From: Torymus aiolomorphi
Taxonomy: Eukaryota > Arthropoda > Insecta > Hymenoptera > Torymidae
Length of the DNA: 64,000 bases
NCBI GenBank assembly: GCA_036365515.1
Contig: CM070873.1
Location: 171,121,104-171,185,103, forward strand
Direction of reading: 5' to 3'
Part shown: one piece after another, positions 59,804 to 64,000 of the stretch
Position numbering within the stretch: the first letter of the stretch is position 1
Layout of the letters: each line of letters starts with the position of its first letter
Position numbers and translations under genes: made by a program
The notes under the pieces: model-generated
What the model was told of the DNA's origin: nothing
Database searches by the model: none
What the model saw: only the letters and a program-made list of their open reading frames with translations

Positions 59804-62668
59804 CTAGGCGTCGAGGCCGAGAAGGTGTTTTCGCATCGCCCTCTTAAATGTTGACAATGATGGTAGGTGGCGCAGGGAGGAAGGAAGAGAGTTCCAGAAT
59901 CGACCACACCGTATCTGAAATGATCGGGCACCGGTCTCCGAGGATACACGCGGTATCTCTAGTTCGGGCTGCGGCCCCCTACAAGTGGCCCTGGGCTTGT
60001 GCGCCTTAAATAAGTCTGCCAGATATGATGGTTCCCGCAACCGAGTAATCTTATACATTAAAATGGCAGCAAAATATAAGCGGCGGGAATCTGTACGGAG
60101 CCAGCCCAGACGCTGCCTGTAGGGGGTTATGTGTTTATCCCTCCTAACACCAAATATGTACCGCACGCATGAATTGCTCAATCGCTGCAGTCGAATACGT
60201 AGTTCGTCGGTTGCATCACAGAACACCACCGAGCAGTAGTCCAGATGAGGCTGGACCAACGACTCGGCCAGTCTTCTGCGTAGAGTCTCGGTGGTACAGG
60301 CCCTAATAAACCGCAAGCTATAGAGGGCCTTGTTGACTTTTTTCGTGACTTGATTTACATGCGATTTCCAGGTTAATTTGCTATCTAGTGTAACACCGAG
60401 ACTCACGACTTCAGCACTGAACGGGATGAGCTCTCCGCCCCGCATCCCAATGCCACGCAGGCGCATTGCAATTAAATCATTAACTTTCCTTTTTGACCCA
60501 AAAAATATTGCCTTAGTTTTCCCGGCATTGAGACGCAGCCCAGAGCGCACTGCCCACCCAGATACTAAGTGAGCCGCATCCGCCAGTCGAGCAATTCCAT
60601 CCTGGATTTTGCCCATAGTGGTGTGTGTGTAAATCTGTAAGTCGTCTGCATAAAAGATGTGATTGACAGTCCGTCCGTTAACTGTCTCCTGTAAGTCATT
60701 TACATATAGACTGAAGAGCAATGGGCCAAGAACCGAGCCCTATGGAACTCCCAGATTCGTTTCCAGGGAACTCGAATTACCATCGTTTTTTGATATAACA
60801 ATTTGCGTACGACCTTTTAAGTATGACATAATCCACAGAAGCGCAGTCCTTGAGAAACCCAAGTGTCTCAGTTTGCTCAGCAGTTTGGTAGGGGAGATGG
60901 AATCAAAAGCTTTACTAAAGTCGAATAAAAGGAGTAGGGAGACTTTTTTATTGTCTTTAGCCATGCGTATGTCATCCGTTATTTTGAGTAGGGCTGTTTG
61001 AGTACTATGGTGGCGACGGAAACCGGTTTGGAAGGGATCTAGAATTTTGTTTTTATTTAAAAATTCGGTGATTTGGGCATGAGCAATCTTTTCGAGTACT
61101 TTGGAGAGGAAGCACAGCAATGCGATAGGACGAAAATCCGACACTGAGGCCGGTGCTGTAGATTTTTTCAGTGCAATGAGCTGTGCTTGCTTCCAGGCGC
61201 TCGGAAAAATGCCCATAGCGAAAGAGGAGTTAAATATACGAACTAAAAAATTACCAATAATCGGCAGAGCTTTTACAATGACACTTTGAGGAATCTCATC
61301 CACCCCTCTCGCCTGTGAGGAAAACTGTGAAATAGCCAAAATAACATCATTTAAATTAACAGGCTTAAAAAAGAAGCCATCCTCTGTTGCAGTGGAAATA
61401 ATATTCCTCGCTTCCTCAATATTTTCGAGAGGAGAGAACGAGACTCCTGCAAAATGAGCATTCAGCTCATCGGGTGTAAAGCCATGCAGTTCCTCCTCTT
61501 TACGCTTGGGTAACAGGCCGAGATTGCGCAACTCCTTCCAGATGTTTTTATTTTCATCAAGAGCGTTCACTATTTGTTTATGATGGAAGGCAGTACGCGC
61601 TTGTTCAATGCGCTCATCGACCTCATTACAGAGCCGAAGAAACTCTCGAAAAAACGGTGCATACCCCGAGCGTTTATAACGCCTGTGTGTGGCATTGCGT
61701 TTATCGATGAGTTGCTTCAACTCCGGCCCAATCCACGGAGACTGTTTTTTACGTATACTGAAATTTAATGGCGGTGCTAAGTTGTCTATTGCGCATTTGA
61801 GGTTACTATTAAGGGTGTGTATAGCTCCTTCCAAATTGGCTTCAATCGCATCCATAGCCCCCCAGTTGAAGCTTTTCAGTAGTTCGGTTAGTGAGCTCGA
61901 ACCGATATTGTTATATTTTCTATAAGTAAAAGATTCGCTTACAGGTTCTGGTATAAAAATTTCCATAGTTACGTCAATAACCGCATGCCGGCCGAAACTG
62001 GGTAACCAATCTTTGTTGTAGTCGCGTATCGTATCGTTTTCGTCTGTTAAGACTAAGTCAATCCATGTATGCGATTTTTTCTTGTGATGTGTTGGGCCGT
62101 GCTGTATGATCTGGTGCGATAGTTCTTTTGCTAAACTTCTGATGGTGTTTGCATCTGCATCCCTATTCGATAATAAATCTGCGTTAAAATCGCCCAAAAT
62201 AATTTTGTGACTGAAATCAGTACACAGATCGCGCAACACATTGAGAAACTCAGTGTTCTTCTGCATGGCAATCTTGGGAGGCCTGTATATAACCCCGATC
62301 AGGATGGGGGCAGATTCCCCCTGTTGTATCGAACAGAATAAGTACTCAGGGATGCCGGGCTTTCCCAAACCCAACGTCCGGGAGCTCGCTAACTTAGAAA
62401 TCTTAAATCCGTTACGCACATACAGGGCCACACCTCCCCCATTTATATTACGGTCCTGCCTTATGACAGAAAAACCCTCCAGTTTAATCAGATGATCATC
62501 CACAGCAGGGCCCAACCATGACTCAGCTATCGCAAAAAGGTGGTAGGAGGGATTCTCCGCGATAAACCGGCGAAATTTTCCCACGTGAGCTCTAATCGAG
62601 TTCACGTTAAGAAAACCCGCTTTAAGGAAATTCCCCTTCCTCCCATCGATCACCACCGGATCCAGTCA
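59804..62668 (-). pseudogene. LINE ORF2: apurinic-type endonuclease and reverse transcriptase (one amber stop)
   Basis: Open from 62668 (no ATG; first usable codons GTG GTG at 62659-62654) to 59804 in one frame, about 950 codons. Endonuclease landmarks: GFLNVNSIRAH, AIAESWLG, GGGVALYVRNG, GVIYRPPK, ILGDFNADLL, TWIDLVLTD, FGRHAVIDV. RT landmarks: FRPIALLCFLSKVLEKI, QTGFRRHHSTQTALL, LFDFSKAFDSI, then GVP-stop-GSVLGPLLFS where the family has Gln, and FYADDLQIY. The C-terminal block RFWNSLPSSLRHLPSLSTFKRAM is typical of CR1-like LINEs. The single TAG is at 60742-60740. The protein would nick target DNA and copy the element RNA in place. Confidence 0.93.
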
Positions 62669-62854
62669 CGAAGTTGCAGCCGCCAATCTGCCAGTCTGGG
62701 CTGCTTCAGGACGCATGATGTTAGTAGACATTCTCGAAAGACTTTTGCTTTTACTAAGAGAGGTGTTTGCACACTTGCGAAGTTTGCCCGGAGCGGCCAG
62801 ATATGCTCCTTGAATGGCTTGCAGATCGGCGGCCGACGCGAAAACATGCGCACG

Positions 62855-63865
62855 CTAACCATTTTTGCGCCTAACCAAGAAATTTCCACCGCTGTGCCAA
62901 GTATATTTGAAGCCCAGCCCCTGTGCAATGGGCTTCAAACTTTTGAATAATTGAAATTTTGTATGGGGCAACATTTCATTGATAAATATTTTTCGCTTGG
63001 GCACATAAGTGGCAGTAATTGGGTCAAGCATTTCCAAGTTGAGGTCATTCGTGGTGAGGTAATTATTGGCGAGCGCACGCTTGGCTCGCATAACATCACT
63101 GACTAGCCGGCGATTTTCGAGCCTGACTACGCAGGAGGGAAATGCGCTCGGCCTTGACGCCGAGCTCATCCCCAGCTCTTCATTCTGCTCCTCGGTCAAG
63201 CTCCGCGGCTGAAGGATGCGAGTCCCGATAACACTCGTTTTTCCAATCGATGGAAGGACTTTACTAAGCACTGCGAAGGCAATTTCATTGGTTACTTCTA
63301 CTGAAGCATTACAATTCTTCACCAGAATACAATTTATTATAATTTCGCAGCACTCGGAGCCATCCTCGCCACCCGCAGCCCCCACCTCGGATCCCGCACG
63401 AGAGGCAGCGTTCATTGCCGGGCCGGTAAATGTGTGACGGATAAGAGCTCCCACATGAGCCGAATCAGTTGGTTTTTCAAACCCCATCGAGCTATTATAT
63501 GCGTCGCTAGCGTTGTTTACATGAATTTTATTAAAATTATTTGTATGCTGGTGAGAACCCTGGTATTTAGCATGATTTTCATTCAAATTATTTAATTTAT
63601 CGGACATCGCTATATTGTCCTTGAGAAGCAGATCACATTTATTTTGCAGCTCGAGTAAAGTGGAGCTTTGCTTGCTGATTCGATCTTCAAGACCCGAGAT
63701 CCGTGCTGTCAGCGCACTGCCTCCATTTGTTTCCGCGTGAGCAGAAACAAAAGAGGCACCGCACGTGACATCGCCACGACTTCCCAGAGACTTCAGCTCA
63801 TCGATCTGTTTCTCAAGCATGTCAAAACGCTGAAAAAATAGATCCAGGGTGCTCACCGGTATCAT
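62855..63865 (-). CDS. LINE ORF1 protein (coiled coil, nucleic-acid binding)
   Basis: ATG 63865-63863 to a stop at 62857-62855, 336 residues, intact. The N-terminal ~110 residues are heptad-rich (FDMLEKQIDELKSL; ISGLEDRISKQSSTLLELQ). A Gly/Ala/Ser linker follows, then a C-terminal part with CVVRLENRRLVSDVMRAKRA and KIFINEMLPHTKFQLFKSL, ending GGNFLVRRKNG, which is the usual end block of CR1/Jockey-group ORF1 proteins without zinc knuckles. It lies 187 bp upstream of the ORF2 frame. Expected to form the RNP with the element RNA. Confidence 0.85.
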   Translation of the reverse strand: MIPVSTLDLFFQRFDMLEKQIDELKSLGSRGDVTCGASFVSAHAETNGGSALTARISGLEDRISKQSSTLLELQNKCDLLLKDNIAMSDKLNNLNENHAKYQGSHQHTNNFNKIHVNNASDAYNSSMGFEKPTDSAHVGALIRHTFTGPAMNAASRAGSEVGAAGGEDGSECCEIIINCILVKNCNASVEVTNEIAFAVLSKVLPSIGKTSVIGTRILQPRSLTEEQNEELGMSSASRPSAFPSCVVRLENRRLVSDVMRAKRALANNYLTTNDLNLEMLDPITATYVPKRKIFINEMLPHTKFQLFKSLKPIAQGLGFKYTWHSGGNFLVRRKNG

Positions 63866-63897
63866 GACATTAGTTACTCCGACTAACGGCGAGATTC

Positions 63898-64000
63898 TTG
63901 TAGAATTATCGATGATGTTGTTGCTGATGTTGTTGTTGTTGCTGATGTTGTTGCTGTTGGTGGTGGTGTCAGTACTGGCGTTGTTGTTAACGCTGCTGAT
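63898..64000. repeat. GTT/GCT/GAT trinucleotide repeat at the right edge
   Basis: Imperfect 'ttgttgctgatg' units continue to the end of the window, immediately upstream of LINE ORF1; it may be 5' UTR or flanking DNA. Confidence 0.8.

Larger units (their letters stand above)
59263..63900 (-). mobile_element. Non-LTR retrotransposon (CR1/Jockey-group LINE), nearly complete
   Basis: Minus-strand order: ORF1 (63865-62855), ORF2 with endonuclease and RT (62668-59804), about 0.5 kb 3' UTR, and a (TATC)n tail at 59268-59287 instead of poly(A). Only one disabling change is seen in ORF2. The 5' end is probably near or beyond 63900, where a GTT/GCT trinucleotide tract begins. Confidence 0.9.

Overview
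The window looks like repeat-dense nuclear DNA from an insect-like arthropod. I see no host gene, rRNA, CRISPR array or bacterial operon that I can support. The arthropod reading rests on the mobile-element mix: a Ty3/Gypsy element, an env-like remnant, a CR1/Jockey-group LINE, Helitron-type Pif1 helicase remnants, a TTAA-flanked piggyBac-like MITE and many long-TIR foldback elements. A hymenopteran is plausible but not shown. Base composition is strongly mosaic: 5-17 kb is very AT-rich, while 17.6-20.4 kb and 45-59 kb are GC-rich.

Layout. 1-1.2 kb: a decayed env-like frame on the minus strand, open to the left edge. 2.56-5.15 kb: a near-perfect 2.6 kb palindrome with two outward-facing copies of one gene. 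5.3-12.3 kb: AT-rich Helitron-type helicase fragments (one plus, one minus), a small duplicated-domain ORF, foldback elements and minisatellites. 12.3-17.5 kb: AT-rich, gene-poor DNA with LTR-like hints. 17.56-20.36 kb: a minus-strand gag-only LTR element. 20.56-28.48 kb: a giant element whose ends are inverted copies, built mostly from AAGCTT-rich ~380 bp repeats around a 2 kb core.

29.2-55.8 kb is the most informative part. A ~920 bp tandem satellite (about 4.5 units) has been split by insertions whose borders can be read from intact neighbouring units. They are: (i) a 10.9 kb LTR element with long LTRs and a non-coding interior (LARD-like), itself hit by a CT-repeat MITE in its 5' LTR and a TTAA MITE in its interior; (ii) a 1.43 kb solo LTR with perfect ATAC duplications; (iii) a long-TIR foldback element into which an 8.8 kb Ty3/Gypsy element (TACT duplications) later jumped; (iv) a ~0.3 kb hairpin MITE.

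The Gypsy element keeps gag, protease, RT, RNase H and integrase in recognisable order but carries six in-frame stops and a frameshift. Downstream of pol it has a third frame, preceded by a splice-acceptor-like tract, that encodes a coiled-coil plus Cys-rich protein where env normally lies. 56.5-57.3 kb: a probable minus-strand solo LTR inside a TA microsatellite. 57.4-57.7 kb: a CCCTCCGC minisatellite. 58.9-59.3 kb: a GC-rich minisatellite. 59.27-64 kb: a nearly complete minus-strand LINE with ORF1 and ORF2, broken by one amber codon in the RT.

Nothing here forms a host pathway. The story is one of nested transposition, inverted duplication and satellite expansion.
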